Shown: positions 63,861-64,000 of the stretch, piece after piece
Position numbering within the stretch: the stretch's first letter is position 1
How the letters are laid out: the number at the start of each line of letters is the position of its first letter
Translations under genes and position numbers: made by a program
The notes under the pieces: generated by a model
The model's input: the letters and a program-made list of their open reading frames with translations, nothing else
The model's database searches: none
Told to the model about the DNA's origin: nothing
Assembly (NCBI GenBank): GCA_920105625.2
Contig: OV050030.1
Coordinates: 113,442,814 to 113,506,813, forward strand
DNA: 64,000 nt
Origin: Clusia tigrina
Taxonomy: Eukaryota; Arthropoda; Insecta; Diptera; Clusiidae
Direction: 5' to 3'

Positions 63861-64000
63861 AGTTAGCGAGCTAAGTGATTGCTTATAGTCTGCGTAACAC
63901 CTTCAGTCCTTTTTGTAGCCACATTCTTCACACGATACCTTGGCATTTCTTAAATGAACGTTTAGAGATTCGCCAGACTTCGTTTCTTACTTACAATGTA
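63861..64000 (+). repeat. Ty3/gypsy 3' LTR, unit C, cut by the window end
   Basis: It starts AGTTAGCGAGCTAAGTGATT and continues identically to the other units for its visible 140 bases. Confidence 0.75.

Larger units (their letters stand above)
56730..64000. repeat. Tandem array unit C (truncated by the window)
   Basis: The full Jockey and gypsy parts are present, as in unit A. The Jockey fragment is about 57 bp shorter near 57080. The unit continues to at least the gypsy LTR at the window end. Confidence 0.92.

Noticed and set aside
42532..64000. Three independent copia insertions into three gypsy elements
   Set aside because: The flanking words, insertion point and lesions are the same in all three, which fits only duplication of one insertion.

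Overview
The window is a dense nest of broken transposable elements from an insect genome, most likely a brachyceran fly and possibly a tephritid. I reach this from the mix of LOA and Jockey LINEs, BEL/Pao and Ty3/gypsy elements, a copia-type element primed by an initiator-Met tRNA fragment, and DD34D and DD41D mariner-superfamily transposons. The taxon is an inference. I found no convincing host gene, no intact RNA gene, no CRISPR and no operon. Almost every coding region carries stops, frameshifts or deletions. The content resembles pericentromeric, Y-linked or other non-recombining DNA, which is also an inference.

Left part (1-23.5 kb). A 5'-truncated, internally deleted LOA-like LINE (+) is followed by an unidentified stretch with a tRNA-Lys-like pseudogene, then a polypurine tract and a truncated LTR. 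Next comes a decayed Ty3/gypsy pol (-), interrupted by a solo LTR of that same LTR family, itself interrupted by a small DD41D (rosa-like) transposon. A second Ty3/gypsy gag-pol (+) is interrupted by a DD34D mariner. Then come an AT-rich desert, a 946-bp element with terminal inverted repeats of about 95 bp, a Jockey-type LINE (+) with a 1-kb non-coding insertion, and a BEL/Pao element (-) whose gag keeps part of a PHD-like zinc finger. A (TA)n tract closes the section.

Middle part (23.5-42.5 kb). This is a three-level nest with readable target-site duplications. A Jockey-type LINE (-) was split inside ORF1 by a 15.8-kb env-bearing BEL/Pao element (+; 5-bp TSD ACACA). The env region of that element first acquired a 284-bp frame-breaking tandem duplication or shares it with a parental copy, and was split by a second, 6.6-kb BEL/Pao element (-; TSD GAAGG). 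The two BEL/Pao elements have different LTRs and different primer-binding sites, tRNA-Trp-like and tRNA-Arg-like.

Right part (42.5-64 kb). A tandem array holds three copies of one composite block: a Jockey reverse-transcriptase fragment (-), a Ty3/gypsy element of the 17.6/297 type (+), and a 4.05-kb copia-type element (+) inserted into the gypsy element. The three copia copies share the same disabling lesions and the same imperfect target-site duplication. The array therefore arose by segmental duplication of an already dead nest, not by three insertions. The middle copy has lost about 1.1-1.2 kb and the third runs off the window.

I did not find an exciting new host or defence system. The most notable items are the array, the env-bearing BEL/Pao nest, the PHD-like finger in a BEL/Pao gag, the long-TIR element, and a perfect 26-bp palindrome in one LTR.
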